Below, piece by piece: positions 36,901-51,047 of a DNA stretch of 64,000 bases. The position numbers and the translations under genes are program-made. The DNA is from Hyparrhenia diplandra (taxonomy: Eukaryota > Streptophyta > Magnoliopsida > Poales > Poaceae): positions 104,963 to 168,962 of the forward strand of contig JADLZK010009260.1 in NCBI GenBank assembly GCA_015847255.1. The letters run 5' to 3'. Numbering within the stretch: the stretch's first letter is position 1; every line of letters begins with the position of its first letter. Below the pieces are notes generated by a model. It made no database searches. It was not told the DNA's origin and saw nothing but the letters and a program-made list of their open reading frames with translations.

Positions 36901-39900
36901 TCAAAAATCTCTCGCGGTCGACCTACGCATCAAAACAAGAAGGGGAACGACATGAAAAGTACATAAGGAAGTTAGGGTAGATAGGTTAGATGATGGTAGG
37001 ATCAATTACATTGTGTTCCCCAACCGTTAATATATGTTTCTAGATGTGACATTAGATTGGCCGGGCTTGATTTCAGCTCGAACTCAAAACAAAGAGAAGT
37101 TTCCAATCCCGCTATGGAATCGAAGCTAGACTTTTTTGCGGTTGTGGAATCAAATGCCTCACCCTAGAGAACGTAAATTTAAACAAGTGGACCATTAGAG
37201 AGTTTTTCTATGAATCACTTGTCTTTTTTTTTTTTTTTTGAGAAACTAAGAATCACTTGTCAACGCCTTTCAAAGTAGCACTTGTTTAGAGTGAAATCTT
37301 GGAATTCCATCGAAAAATCTCTCGTGGTCGCAATCCACGCATCAAAAACAAGAAGGGGAACCCATTACCTAAAGGTACATAGGAAGTTAGGGGTGGATAG
37401 GTTAGATGATGGTAGGATCAATTACATTGTGCGCCCCAAACCGTTAATATATGTTTCTAGATGTGACATTAGGGCTGGCCGGGCGCTGATTTCAGCTCTA
37501 ACTCAAAAGAAAGAGAAGTTTCCAATCCGCTATGGAATCGAAGCTAGACTTTTTTTGCGGTTGTGGAATCAAATGCCTCACCCTAGAGAACGTAAATTTG
37601 AACAAGTGGACCATTAGAGAGTTTTTCTATGAATCACTTGTCTTTTTTGAGAAACTAAGAATCACTTGTCATACGCTTCAAAGTAGCACTTGTTTAGAGT
37701 GAAATCTTGGAATTCCATCGAAAATCTCTCGGGTCGACCTACGCATCAAAACAAGAAGGGGAACCATACCTAAAGGTACATAGGAAGTTAGGTAGATAGG
37801 TTAGATGATGGTAGGATCAATTACATTGTGTTCCCCAACCGTTAATATATGTTTCTAGATGTGACATTAGGGACTGGCCGGGCGCTGATTTCAGCTCGAA
37901 CTCAAAACGAAGAGAAGTTTCCAATCCGCTATGGAATCGAAGCTAGACTTTTTTTGCGGTTGTGGAATCAAATGCCTCACCCTAGAGAACGAAATTTGAA
38001 CAAGTGGACCATTAGAGAGTTTTTCTATGAATCACTTGTTTTTTTTTTTTTTTGAGAAACTAAGAATCACTTGTCATACGCCTCAAAGTAGCACTTGTTT
38101 AGAGGAAATCTTGGAATTCCATCGAAAAAAATCTCGCGGTTTACCTACGCATCAAAAAACAAGAAGGGGAACGACACCTAAAGGTACAAAGGAAGTTAGG
38201 GTGGATAGGTTAGATGATGGTAGGATCAATTACATTGCGTTCCCCAACCGCTAATATATGTTTCTAGATGTGACATTAGGACTGGCTGGGCGCTTGATTT
38301 CAGCTCGAACTCAAAACAAAGAGAAGTTTCCAATCCGCTATGGAATCGAAGCTAGACTTTTTTTGCGGTTGTGGAATCAAATGCCTCACCCTAGAGAACG
38401 TAAAATTTGAACAAGTGGACCATTAGAGAGTTTTTCTATGAATCACTTATGTTTTTTTTGAGAAACTAAGAATCACTTGTCATACGCCTTCAAAGTAGCA
38501 CTTGTTTAGAGGAAATCTTGGAATTCCATCAAAAATCTCTGCGGTCGACCTACGCATCAAAAACAAGAAGGGGAACGATACCTAAAGGTACATAGGAAGT
38601 TAGGGTAGATAGGTTAGATGATGGTAGGATCAATTACATTGTTCCCCCAACCGTTAATATATGTTTCTAGATGTGACATTAGGCTTGGCCGGGCGCTGAT
38701 TTCAGCTCGAACTCAAAACGAAGAGAAGTTTCCAATCCCGCTATGGAATCGAAGCTAGACTTTTTTTTGCGGTTGTGGAATCAAATGCCTCACCCTAGAG
38801 AACGTAAATTTAAACAAGTGGACCATTAGAGAGTTTTTCTATGAATCACTTTTTTTTTTTGAGAAACTAAGAATCACTTGTCATACGCTTCAAAGTAGCA
38901 CTTGTTTAGAGTGAAATCTTGGAATTCCATCGAAAAATCTGCGGTGGTCGACCTAACGCATCAAAACAAGAAGGGGAACCATAAGAAAAGGTACATAGGA
39001 AGTTAGGGTAGATAGGTTAGATGATGGTAGGATCAATTACATTGTGTTCCCCAACCGCTAATATATGTTTCTAGATGTGACATTAGGACTGGCTGGCGCT
39101 GATTTCAGCTCGAACTCAAAACAAAGAGAAGTTTCCAATCCGCTATGGAATCGAAGCTAGACTTTTTTTTAAGGTTGTGGAATCAAATGCCTCACCCTAG
39201 AGAACGTAAATTTAAAACAAGTGGACCATTAGAGAGTTTTTCTATGAATCACTTGTCTTTTTTTTTTTTTTTGAGAAACTAAGAATCACTTGTCATAATG
39301 CCTCAAAGTAGCACTTGTTTAGAGTGAAATCTTGGAATTCCATCGAAAAATCTCTGCGGTCGACCTACGCATCAAAACAAGAAGGGGAACCATTACCTAA
39401 AGGTACATAGGAAGTTGGGTGGATAGGTTAGATGATGGTAGGATCAATTACATTGTGTTCCCCAACCGCTAATATATGTTTCTAGATGTGACATTAGACT
39501 TGCCGGGCGCTGATTTCAGCTCGAACTCAAAACAAAGAGAAGTTTCCAATCCGCTATGGAATCGAAGCTAGACTTTTTTGCGGTTGTGGAATCAAATGCC
39601 TCACCCTAGAGAACGTAAATTTAAAACAAGTGGACCATTAGAGAGTTTTTCTATGAATCACTTGTTTTTTTTTGAGAAACTAAGAATCACTTGTCATACG
39701 CCTCAAAGTAGCACTTGTTTAGAGTGAAATCTTGAATTCCATCGAAAAATCTTCAGGTCGACCTACGCATCAAAACAAGAAGGGGAACGATACCTAAAGG
39801 TACATAGGAAGTTAGGGTGGATAGGTTAGATGATGGTAGGATCAATTACATTGTGTTCCCCAACCGTTAATATATGTTTCTAGATGTGACATTAGGCTTG

Positions 39901-41012
39901 CCGGGCGCTTGATTTCAGCTCGAACTCAAAACAAAGAGAAGTTTCCAATCCGCTATGGAATCGAAGCTAGACTTTTTTTGCGTTGTGGAATCAAATGCCT
40001 CACCCTAGAGAACGAATTTAAAACAAGTGGACCATTAGAGAGTTTTTCTATGAATCTTTTTTTTTGAGAAACTAAGAATCACTTGTCATACGCCTCAAAG
40101 TAGCACTTGTTTAGAGGAAATCTTGGAATTCCATCGAAAATCTTCAGGTCGACCTACGCACCAAAAAACAAGAAGGGGAACCATACCTAAAGGTACATAG
40201 GAAGTTAGGGTGGATAGGTTAGATGATGGTAGGATCAATTACATTGCGTTCCCCAACCGTTAATATATGTTTCTAGATGTGACATTAGGGATTGCCGGCG
40301 CTTGATTTCAGCTCGAACTCAAAACAAAGAGAAGTTTCCAATCCGCTATGGAATCGAAGCTAGACTTTTTTTGCGGTTGTGGAATCAAATGCCTCACCCT
40401 AGAGAACGTAAATTTAAACAAGTGGACCATTAGAGAGTTTTTCTATGAATCACTTGTCTTTTTTTTTTTGAGAAACTAAGAATCACTTGTCATACTTCAA
40501 AGTAGCACTTGTTTAGAGTGAAATCTTGGAATTCCATCAAAAATCTCGCGGTCGACCTACGCATCAAAACAAGAAGGGGAACCACACTAAAGGTACAAAG
40601 GAAGTTAGGGTGGATAGGTTAGATGATGGTAGGATCAATTACATTGCGTTCCCCAACCGTTAATATATGTTTCTAGATGTGACATTAAGACTGGCCGGGC
40701 GCTGATTTCAGCTCGAACTCAAAACAAAGAGAAGTTTCCAATCCGCTATGGAATCGAAGCTAGACTTTTTTGCGGTTGTGGAATCAAATGCCTCACCCTA
40801 GAGAACGTAAATTTAAACAAGTGGACCATTAGAGAGTTTTTCTATGAATCACTTATCTTTTTTTGAGAAACTAAGAATCACTTGTCATAGGCCTCAAAGT
40901 AGCACTTGTTTAGAGTGAAATCTTGAATTCCATCGAAAATCTCGCGGTCGACCTACGCATCAAAAAACAAGAAGGGGAACGCATACCTAAAGGTACATAG
41001 GAAGTTAGGGTG
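30971..41012 (+). repeat. Subfamily II block, monomers 79-103
   Basis: Starts: 30971, 31371, 31773, 32177, 32581, 32973, 33393, 33793, 34196, 34596, 34986, 35376, 35775, 36177, 36581, 36980, 37396, 37795, 38204, 38608, 39011, 39422, 39820, 40213 and 40613. Lengths are 390-420 bp. A one-base-shorter form TTAGAGGAAATC (for TTAGAGTGAAATC) becomes common here, as does CTTGAATTCC for CTTGGAATTCC. Copy 84 (32973, 420 bp) carries the hairpin insertion described separately. An open frame of 111 codons at 37282-37617 is read-through of the satellite, not a gene. Confidence 0.94.
33303..33337 (+). repeat. Inverted repeat with templated insertion in monomer 84
   Basis: CGTGGTCC at 33303-33310 and GGACCACG at 33330-33337 form an 8 bp perfect inverted repeat around a 19-base loop. 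The loop region, from TCCGCTATGG to GTCGAA, closely matches block B of the same satellite (TCCGCTATGGAATCGAAG). Block B normally lies more than 150 bp upstream, whereas this copy sits in island 2, so it looks like a short templated insertion. It makes the host monomer about 20 bp longer than its neighbours. Confidence 0.85.
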
Positions 41013-44000
41013 GATAGGTTAGATGATGGTAGGATCAATTACATTGCGTTCCCCAACCGTTAATATATGTTTCTAGATGTGACATTAGGGATGGCCGGGC
41101 GCTGATTTCAGCTCGAACTCAAAAACTAAGAGAAGTTTCCAATCCGCTATGGAATCGAAGCTAGACTTTTTTTTGCGGTTGTGGAATCAAATGCCTCACC
41201 CTAGAGAACGTAAATTTGAACAAGTGGACCATTAGAGAGTTTTTCTATGAATCACTTGTTTTTTTTTGAGAAACTAAGAATCACTTGTCATACGCATTTT
41301 TCAAAGTAGCACTTGTTTAGAGGAAATCTTGAATTCCATCGAAAATCTCTCGCGGTCGACCTACGCATCAAAAACAAGAAGGGGAACGACACCTAAAAGT
41401 ACATAGGAAGTTAGGGTAGATAGGTTAGATGATGGTAGGATCAATTACATTGCGTTCCCCAACCGTTAATATATGTTTCTAGATGTGACATTAGACTTGG
41501 CCGGCGCTTGATTTCAGCTCGAACTCAAAACAAAGAGAAGTTTCCAATCCGCTATGGAATCGAAGCTAGACTTTTTTTGCGGTTGTGGAATCAAATGCCT
41601 CACCCTAGAGAACGAAATTTAAACAAGTGGACCATTAGATGACTTGTTTTTGAGAAACTATGAATCACTTGTCATACGCCTCAAAGTAGCACTTGTTTAG
41701 AGTGAAATCTTGGAATTCCATCGAAAATCTCGCGGTCGCACCTACGCATCAAAACAAGAAGGGGAACGACACCTAAAGGTACATAGGAAGTTAGGGTGGA
41801 TAGGTTAGATGATGGTAGGATCAATTACATTGTGTTCCCCAACCGCTAATATATGTTTCTAGATGTGACATTGGACTGGCCGGGCGCTGATTTCAGCTCG
41901 AACTCAAAACAAAGAGAAGTTTCCAATCCGCTATGGAATCGAAGCTAGACTTTTTTTTTGCGGTTGTGGAATCAAATGCCTCACCCTAGAGAACGTAAAT
42001 TTGAACAAGTGGACCATTAGAGAGTTTTTCTATGAATCACTTGTTTTTTTTTTTGAGAAACTAAGAATCACTTGTCATACGCCTCAAAGTAGCACTTGTT
42101 TAGAGTGAAATCTTGAATTCCATCGAAAAAATCTCTCGCGGTCGACTCCACGCATCAAAACAAGAAGGGGAACGCATTACCTAAAGGTACAAAGGAAGTT
42201 AGGGTAGATAGGTTAGATGATGGTAGGATCAATTACATTGCATTCCCCAACCGTTAATATATGTTTCTAGATGTGACATTATACCGCTGGCGCCGATTTC
42301 AGCTCTAACTCAAAAACAAAGAGAAGTTTCCAATCCCGCTATGGAATCGAAGCTAGACTTTTTTTGCGGTTGTGGAATCAAATGCCTCACCCTAGAGAAC
42401 GTAAATTTAAAACAAGTGGACCATTAGAGTTTTTCTAGAATCACTTGTTTTTTTTTTGAGAAACTAAGAATCACTTGTCACGCCTCAAAGTAGCACTTGT
42501 TTAGAGTGAAATCTTGAATTCCATCAAAAATCTCTCGTGGTCGACTCCACGCATCAAAACAAGAAGGGGAATCCACACCTAAAAGGTACATAGGAAGTTA
42601 GGGTGGATAGGTTAGATGATGGTAGGATCAATTACATTGTGTTCCCCAACCGCTAATATATGTTTCTAGATGTGACATTAGACTGGCCGGGCATACTGAT
42701 TTCAGCTCGAACTCAAAAACAAAAGAGAAGTTTCCAATCCCGCTATGGAATCGAAGCTAGACTTTTTGGCGGTTGTGGAATCAAATGCCTCACCCTAGAG
42801 AACGTAAATTTGAACAAGTGGACCATTAGAGAGTTTTTCTATGAATCACTTGTTTTTTTTTTGAGAAACTAAGAATCACTTGTCATACGCCTCAAAGTAG
42901 CACTTGTTTAGAGGAAATCTTGGAATTCCATCAAAAATCTCTCAGGTCAACCTCCACGCATCAAAACAAGAAGGGGAACCATTACACTAAAAGGTACAAA
43001 GGAAGTTAGGGTGGATAGGTTAGATGATGGTAGGATCAATTACATTGCGTTCCCCAACCGTTAATATATGTTTCTAGATGTGACATTAGGCACTGGCCGG
43101 GCGCTGATTTCAGCTCGAACTCAAAACGAAGAGAAGTTTCCAATCCCGGCTATGGAATCGAAGCTAGACTTTTTTTGCGGTTGTGGAATCAAATGCCTCA
43201 CCCTAGAGAATGTAAATTTAAACAAGTGGACCATTAGAGAGATGTTTTTCTATGAATAAGAATCACTTGTCATACGCCTCAAAGTAGCACTTGTTTAGAG
43301 TGAAATCTTGGAATTCCATCGAAAAAATCTCGCGGTCGACCTAACGCATCGTAAAACAAGAAGGGGAACGCATACCTAAAGGTACATAGGAAGTTAGGGT
43401 GGATAGGTTAGATGATGGTAGGATCAATTACATTGTGTTCCCCAACCGTTAATATATGTTTCTAGATGTGACATTAGGTTTCGCCGGGCGCTTGATTTCA
43501 GCTCGAACTCAAAACAAAGAGAAGTTTCCAATCCGGCTATGGAATCGAAGCTAGACTTTTTTTGCGGTTGTGGAATCAAATGCCTCACCCTAGAGAACGT
43601 AAATTTGAACAAGTGGACCATTAGAGAGTTTTTCTATGAATCACTTGTCTTTTTTTTTTTGAGAAACTAAGAATCACTTGTCATACGCCTCAAAGTAGCA
43701 CTTGTTTAGAGTGAAATCTTGAATTCCATCGAAAATCTCTCGCGGTCGCACTCTACGCATCAAAAAACAAGAAGGGGAATCCATACCTAAAAGGTACAAA
43801 GGAAGTAGGGTGGATAGGTTAGATGATGGTAGGATCAATTACATTGTGCTCCCCAACCGTTAATATATGTTTCTAGATGTGACATTAGGACTGGCCGGGC
43901 GCTTGATTTCAGCTCGAACTCAAAACGAAGAGAAGTTTCCAATCCGCTATGGAATCGAAGCTAGACTTTTTTTTGCGGTTGTGGAATCAAATGCCTCACC

Positions 44001-47000
44001 CTAGAGAACGTAAATTTGAACAAGTGGACCATTAGAGAGTTTTTCTATGAATCACTTATTTTTTTTTTGAGAAACTAAGAATCACTTGTCATACGCCTCA
44101 AAGTAGCACTTGTTTAGAGTGAAATCTTGGAATTCCATCGAAAATCTCTCGGTCGGACCACGCATCAAAACAAGAAGGGGAACCTGATTACCTAAAGGTA
44201 CATAGGAAGTTAGGTAGATAGGTTAGATGATGGTAGGATCAATTACATTGTGTTCCCCAACCGTTAATATATATGTTTCTAGATGTGACATTAGGGTTTG
44301 CCGGGCGCTGATTTCAGCTCGAACTCAAAACGAAGAGAAGTTTCCAATCCGCTATGGAATCGAAGCTAGACTTTTTTGGCGGTTGTGGAATCAAATGCCT
44401 CACCCTAGAGAACGTAAATTTGAACAAGTGGACCATTAGAGAGTTTTTCTATGAATCACTTGTCTTTTTTTTTTTTGAGAAACTAAGAATCACTTGTCAT
44501 ACGCCTCAAAGTAGCACTTGTTTAGAGTGAAATCTTGGAATTCCATCGAAAATCTCTCGCGGTCGACCTACGCATCAAAACAAGAAGGGGAATCCATTAC
44601 TAAAGGTACATAGGAAGTTAGGGTAGATAGGTTAGATGATGGTAGGATCAATTACATTGTGTTCCCCAACCGCTAATATATGTTTCTAGATGTGACATTA
44701 GGGTTGGCTGGCGCTGATTTCAGCTCTAACTCAAAACAAAGAGAAGTTTCCAATCCGCTATGGAATCGAAGCTAGACTTTTTTTTGGTTGTGGAATCAAA
44801 TGCCTCACCCTAGAGAACGTAAATTTGAACAAGTGGACCATTAGAGAGTTTTTCTATGAATCACTTGTCTTTTTTTTTTGAGAAACTAAGAATCACTTGT
44901 CATACGCCTCAAAGTAGCACTTGTTTAGAGTGAAATCTTGGAATTCCATCGAAAAATCTTGCGGGTCGACTCCACGCATCAAAACAAGAAGGGAAATCCA
45001 CACCTAAAAGGTACATAGGAAGTTAGGGGTGGATAGGTTAGATGATGGTAGGATCAATTACATTGTGTTCCCCAACCGCTAATATATGTTTCTAGATGTG
45101 ACATTAGACTTGTCGGGCGCGATTTCAGCTCGAACTCAAAACGAAGAGAAGTTTCCAATCCGCTATGGAATCGAAGCTAGACTTTTTTTTGGCGGTTGTG
45201 GAATCAAATGCCTCACCCTAGAGAACGAATTTGAACAAGTGGACCATTAGAGAGTTTTTCTATGAATCACTTGTCTTTTTTTTGAGAAACTAAGAATCAC
45301 TTGTCATACGCCCTTCAAAGTAGCACTTGTTTAGAGGAAATCTTGGAATTCCATCGAAAAATCTCGCGGTCGACCCACGCATCGCCAAAAACAAGAAGGG
45401 GAACATTAATAAAAAAGGTACATAGGAAGTTAGGGTAGATAGGTTAGATGATGGTAGGATCAATTACATTGTGTTCCCCAACCGTTAATATATGTTTCTA
45501 GATGTGACATTAGGGTTTGGCCGGGCGCTGATTTCAGCTCGAACTCAAAACAAAGAGAAGTTTCCAATCCGCTATGGAATCGAAGCTAGACTTTTTGGCG
45601 TTGTGGAATCAAATGCCTCACCCTAGAGAACGAATTTAAACAAGTGGACCATTAGAGAGTTTTTCTATGAATCACTTGTCTTTTTTTGAGAAACTAAGAA
45701 TCACTTGTCATAATTCCCCAAAGTAGCACTTGTTTAGAGGAAATCTTGGAATTCCATCGAAAAATCTTCAGGTCGACCTACGCATCAAAACAAGAAGGGG
45801 AACGCATACACCTAAAGGTACATAGGAAGTTAGGGTAGATAGGTTAGATGATGGTAGGATCAATTACATTGTGTTCCCCAACCGTTAATATATGTTTCTA
45901 GATGTGACATTAGGGATTTGGCCGGGCGCTTGATTTCAGCTCGAACTCAAAACAAAAGAGAAGTTTCCAATCCGCTATGGAATCGAAGCTAGACTTTTTT
46001 TTGCGGTTGTGGAATCAAATGCCTCACCCTAGAGAACGTAAATTTAAACAAGTGGACCATTAGAGAGTTTTTCTATGAATCACTTGTGTTTTTTTTTGAG
46101 AAACTAAGAATCACTTGTCATCAAAGTAGCACTTGTTTAGAGTGAAATCTTGAATTCCATCAAAAATCTCTCGCGGTCGACCTACGCATCAAAACAAGAA
46201 GGGGAACGGCTAATGAAAAGGTACATAGGAAGTTAGGGTGGATAGGTTAGATGATGGTAGGATCAATTACATTGTGTTCCCCAACCGTTAATATATGTTT
46301 CTAGATGTGACATTAGTTTGCCGGCGCTTGATTTCAGCTCGAACTCAAAAATGAAAGAGAAGTTTCCAATCCCGCTATGGAATCGAAGCTAGACTTTTTT
46401 TTGGCGGTTGTGGAATCAAATGCCTCACCCTAGAGAACGTAAATTTGAACAAGTGGACCATTAGAGAGTTTTTCTATGAATCACTTGTCTTTTTTTGAGA
46501 AACTAAGAATCACTTGTCATACGCCCAAAGTAGCACTTGTTTAGAGGAAATCTTTGAATTCCATCGAAAATCTCTGTGTCCACCTACGCATCAAAACAAG
46601 AAGGGGAATCCACACCTAAAGGTACATAGGAAGTTAGGGTAGATAGGTTAGATGATGGTAGGATCAATTACATTGCGCTCCCCAACCGCTAATATATGTT
46701 TCTAGATGTGACATTAGATTTGCCGGGCGCTGATTTCAGCTTGAACTCAAAACAAAGAGAAGTTTCCAATCCCGCTATGGAATCGAAGCTAGACTTTTTT
46801 TGGCGGTTGTGGAATCAAATGCCTCACCCTAGAGAACGTAAATTTAAACAAGTGGACCATTAGAGAGTATGAATTTTCTTTTTTTTGAGAAATAAGAATC
46901 ACTTGTCATACGCCTCAAAGTAGCACTTGTTTAGAGTGAAATCTTGGAATTCCATCAAAAATCTCTCGCGGTCGACCTACGCATCAAAACAAGAAGGGGA

Positions 47001-50000
47001 ACGCATACTAAAAGGTACATAGGAAGTTAGGGTGGATAGGTTAGATGATGGTAGGATCAATTACATTGCGTTCCCCCAACCGCTAATATATGTTTCTAGA
47101 TGTGACATTAGGGTTCGCTGGCGCCGATTTCAGCTCGAACTCAAAAAAAAGAGAAGTTTCCAATCCCGCTATGGAATCGAAGCTTAGACTTTTTTTGCGG
47201 TTGTGGAATCAAATGCCTCACCCTAGAGAACGTAAATTTGAACAAGTGGACCATTAGAGAGTTTTTCTATGAATCACTTTTTTTTTTTTGAGAAACTAAG
47301 AATCACTTGTCATACGCCTCTCAAAGTAGCACTTGTTTAGAGTGAAATCTTGGAATTCCATCGAAAATCTCTCGCGGTCGCACTCAACGCATAAAAACAA
47401 GAAGGGGAACCACACCTAAAGGTACATAGGAAGTTAGGGTGGATAGGTTAGATGATGGTAGGATCAATTACATTGTGTTCCCCAACCGTTAAATATATGT
47501 TTCTAGATGTGACATTAGGACTGGCCGGGCGCTTGATTTCAGCTCGAACTCAAAACAAAGAGAAGTTTCCAATCCGCTATGGAATCGAAGCTAGACTTTT
47601 TTGGCGGTTGTGGAATCAAATGCCTCACCCTAGAGAACGAAAATTTGAACAAGTGGACCATTAGAGAGTTTTTCTATGAATCACTTGTTTTTTTGAGAAA
47701 CTAAGAATCACTTGTCATACGCCTCAAAGTAGCACTTGTTTAGAGGAAATCTTGAATTCCATCGAAAAATCTCTCGCGGTCCACCCACGCATCAAAACAA
47801 GAAGGGGAACGACACCTAAAGGTACATAGGAAGTTTGGGTGGATAGGTTAGATGATGGTAGGATCAATTACATTGCGTTCCCCAACCGTTAATATATGTT
47901 TCTAGATGTGACATTAGACTGGCGGGCGCTGATTTCAGCTCGAACTCAAAACGAAGAGAAGTTTCCAATCCGCTATGGAATCGAAGCTAGACTTTTTTTT
48001 GCGGTTGTGGAATCAAATGCCTCACCCTAGAGAACGTAAATTTAAAACAAGTGGACCATTAGAGAGTTTTTCTATGAATTTTCTTTTTTTTTTGAGAAAT
48101 AAGAATCACTTGTCATACGCCTCAAAGTAGCACTTGTTTAGAGGAAATCTTGAATTCCATCGAAAATCTCCGCGGTCGACCTACGCATCAAAACAAGAAG
48201 GGGAACCATTACCTAAAGGTACATAGGAAGTTAGGGTGGATAGGTTAGATGATGGTAGGATCAATTACATTGTGTTCCCCAACCGCTAATATATGTTTCT
48301 AGATGTGACATTAGGCTTGCCGGGCGCTGATTTCAAATCGAACTCAAAACAAAGAGAAGTTTCCAATCCGCTATGGAATCGAAGCTAGACTTTTTTTGCG
48401 GTTGTGGAATCAAATGCCTCACCCTAGAGAACGTAAATTTAAACAAGTGGACCATTAGAGAGTTTTTCTATGAATCACTTGTCTTTTTTTTGAGAAACTA
48501 AGAATCACTTGTCATACGCCTCAAAGTAGCACTTGTTTAGAGTGAAATCTTGAATTCCATCGAAAAATCTCTCAGGGTCGACCTAACGCATCAAAACAAG
48601 AAGGGGAAACCATACTAAAAAGTACATAGGAAGTTAGGGGTAGATAGGTTAGATGATGGTAGGATCAATTACATTGCATTCCCCCAACCGTAATATATAT
48701 GTTTCTAGATGTGACATTAGGCTGGCCGGGCGCTGATTTCAGCTCGAACTCAAAACGAAGAGAAGTTTCCAACCGCTATGGAATCGAAGCTAGACTTTTT
48801 TGCGGTTGTGGAATCAAATGCCTCACCCTAGAGAACGTAAATTTAAACAAGTGGACCATTAGAGAGTTTTTCTATGAATCACTTGTTTTTTTTTTTTTGA
48901 GAAACTAAGAATCACTTGTCATACGCCTCAAAGTAGCACTTGTTTAGAGGAAATCTTGGAATTCCATCGAAAATCTCTCGCGGTCGACCTAACGCATCAA
49001 AACAAGAAGGGGAACGACATAATTTAAAAGGTACATAGGAAGTTAGGGTGGATAGGTTAGATGATGGTAGGATCAATTACATTGCGTTCCCCAACCGCTA
49101 ATATATGTTTCTAGATGTGACATTAGGACTGGCCGGGCGCCGATTTCAGCTCGAACTCAAAAAACAAAGAGAAGTTTCCAATCCGCCATGGAATCGAAGC
49201 TAGACTTTTTTTGCGGTTGTGGAATCAAATGCCTCACCCTAGAGAACGTAAATTTAAACAAGTGGACCATTAGAGAGTTTTTCTATGAATCACTTATAGT
49301 TTTTTTTTGAGAAACTAAGAATCACTTGCCTCAAAGTAGCACTTGTTTAGAGTGAAATCTTGAATTCCATCGAAAAATCTCGCGGTCGTAACCTACGCAT
49401 CAAAACAAGAAGGGGAACGACACTAAAGGTACATAGGAAGTTAGGGTGGATAGGTTAGATGATGGTAGGATCAATTACATTGAATTCCCCAACCGTTAAT
49501 ATATGTTTCTAGATGTGACATTAGATTGGTGGGCGCTTGATTTCAGCTCGAACTCAAAACAAAGAGAAGTTTCCAATCCGCTATGGAATCGAAGCTAGAC
49601 TTTTTTTGCGGTTGTGGAATCAAATGCCTCACCCTAGAGAACGTAAAATTTAAAACAAGTGGACCATTAGAGAGTTTTTCTATGAATCACTTGTCTTTTT
49701 TTGAGAAACTAAGAATCACTTGTCATACGCTTCAAAGTAGCACTTGTTTAGAGGAAATCTTGAATTCCATCGAAAATCTCTCGTGGTCGCACCTCCACGC
49801 ATCAAAACAAGAAGGGGAACCATACGAAAAGGTACATAGGAAGTTAGGGTGGATAGGTTAGATGATGGTAGGATCAATTACATTGTGTTCCCCAACCGCT
49901 AATATATGTTTCTAGATGTGACATTAGAGACGCCGGGCGCTGATTTCAGCTCGAACTCAAAACAAAGAGAAGTTTCCAATCCGCTATGGAATCGAAGCTA

Positions 50001-51047
50001 GACTTTTTTTTGCGGTTGTGGAATCAAATGCCTCACCCTAGAGAACGTAAATTTGAACAAGTGGACCATTAGAGAGTTTTTCTATGAATCACTTATTTTT
50101 TTTGAGAAACTAAGAATCACTTGTCATACTCAAAGTAGCACTTGTTTAGAGTGAAATCTTGGAATTCCATCGAAATCTCTCTCGTGGTCCAAATCTACGC
50201 ATCAAACAAGAAGGGGAACCATACCTAAAGGTACATAGGAAGTTAGGGTAGATAGGTTAGATGATGGTAGGATCAATTACATTGCGTCCCCCAACCGCTA
50301 ATATATGTTTCTAGATGTGACATTAGGGTCGCCGGGCTTGATTTCAGCTCGAACTCAAAACAAAGAGAAGTTTCCAACCGCTATGGAATCGAAGCTAGAC
50401 TTTTTTTGGCGGTTGTGGAATCAAATGCCTCACCCTAGAGAACGTAAATTTAAAACAAGTGGACCATTAGAGAGTTTTTCTATGAATCACTTCTTTTTTT
50501 TGAGAAACTAAGAATCACTTGTCAAAGTAGCACTTGTTTAGAGTGAAATCTTGAATTCCATCGAAAATCTCGCGGTTAACCAATGCATCAAAACAAGAAG
50601 GGGAACGCACACCTAAAGGTACATAGGAAGTTAGGGGGTGGATAGGTTAGATGATGGTAGGATCAATTACATTATGCCCCCAACCGTTAATATATGTTTC
50701 TAGATGTGACATTAGATTGCCGGGCGCTGGATTTCAGCTCGAACTCAAAACAAAGAGAAGTTTCCAATCCCGCTATGGAATCGAAGCTAGACTTTTTTTT
50801 GCGGTTGTGGAATCAAATGCCTCACCCTAGAGAACGTAAATTTGAACAAGTGGACCATTAGAGAGTTTTTCTATGAATCACTTGTCTTTTTTTTTGAGAA
50901 ACTAAGAATCACTTGTCATAACGCCTCAAAAGTAGCACTTGTTTAGAGTGAAATCTTGAATTCCATCGAAAAATCTCGCGGTCGCACCTCCACGCATCAA
51001 AAACAAGAAGGGGAACAATACCTAAAAGTACATAGGAAGTTAGGGTA
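41013..51047 (+). repeat. Subfamily II block, monomers 104-128
   Basis: Starts: 41013, 41419, 41799, 42207, 42606, 43014, 43402, 43813, 44217, 44626, 45032, 45438, 45838, 46241, 46642, 47035, 47442, 47842, 48239, 48643, 49051, 49449, 49852, 50251 and 50641. Lengths are 380-411 bp. Copy 105 (41419, 380 bp) has a shortened CATTAGATGACTTG segment. Copy 109 (43014, 388 bp) lacks T-tract 2. Copies 112 and 123 carry an extra AT in TAATATATATG. No gene or foreign insertion is seen. Confidence 0.94.

Noticed and set aside
37282..37617. Open frame of 111 codons, and many similar plus-strand frames of 60-106 codons (for example 32874-33194, 2139-2366, 30179-30460)
   Set aside because: All are translations of the same satellite segments (block A to block D). 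They start at different in-repeat ATGs and stop or shift frame at T-tracts and island indels. No frame is kept from copy to copy and nothing resembles a known domain.
43424..43621. Recurrent minus-strand frames of about 65 codons (also 16274-16468, 22589-22783, 59775-59972)
   Set aside because: They are the reverse complement of blocks A to C, open only in copies where island 1 and T-tract 1 happen to have compatible lengths. They fit chance openness of a repeated sequence.
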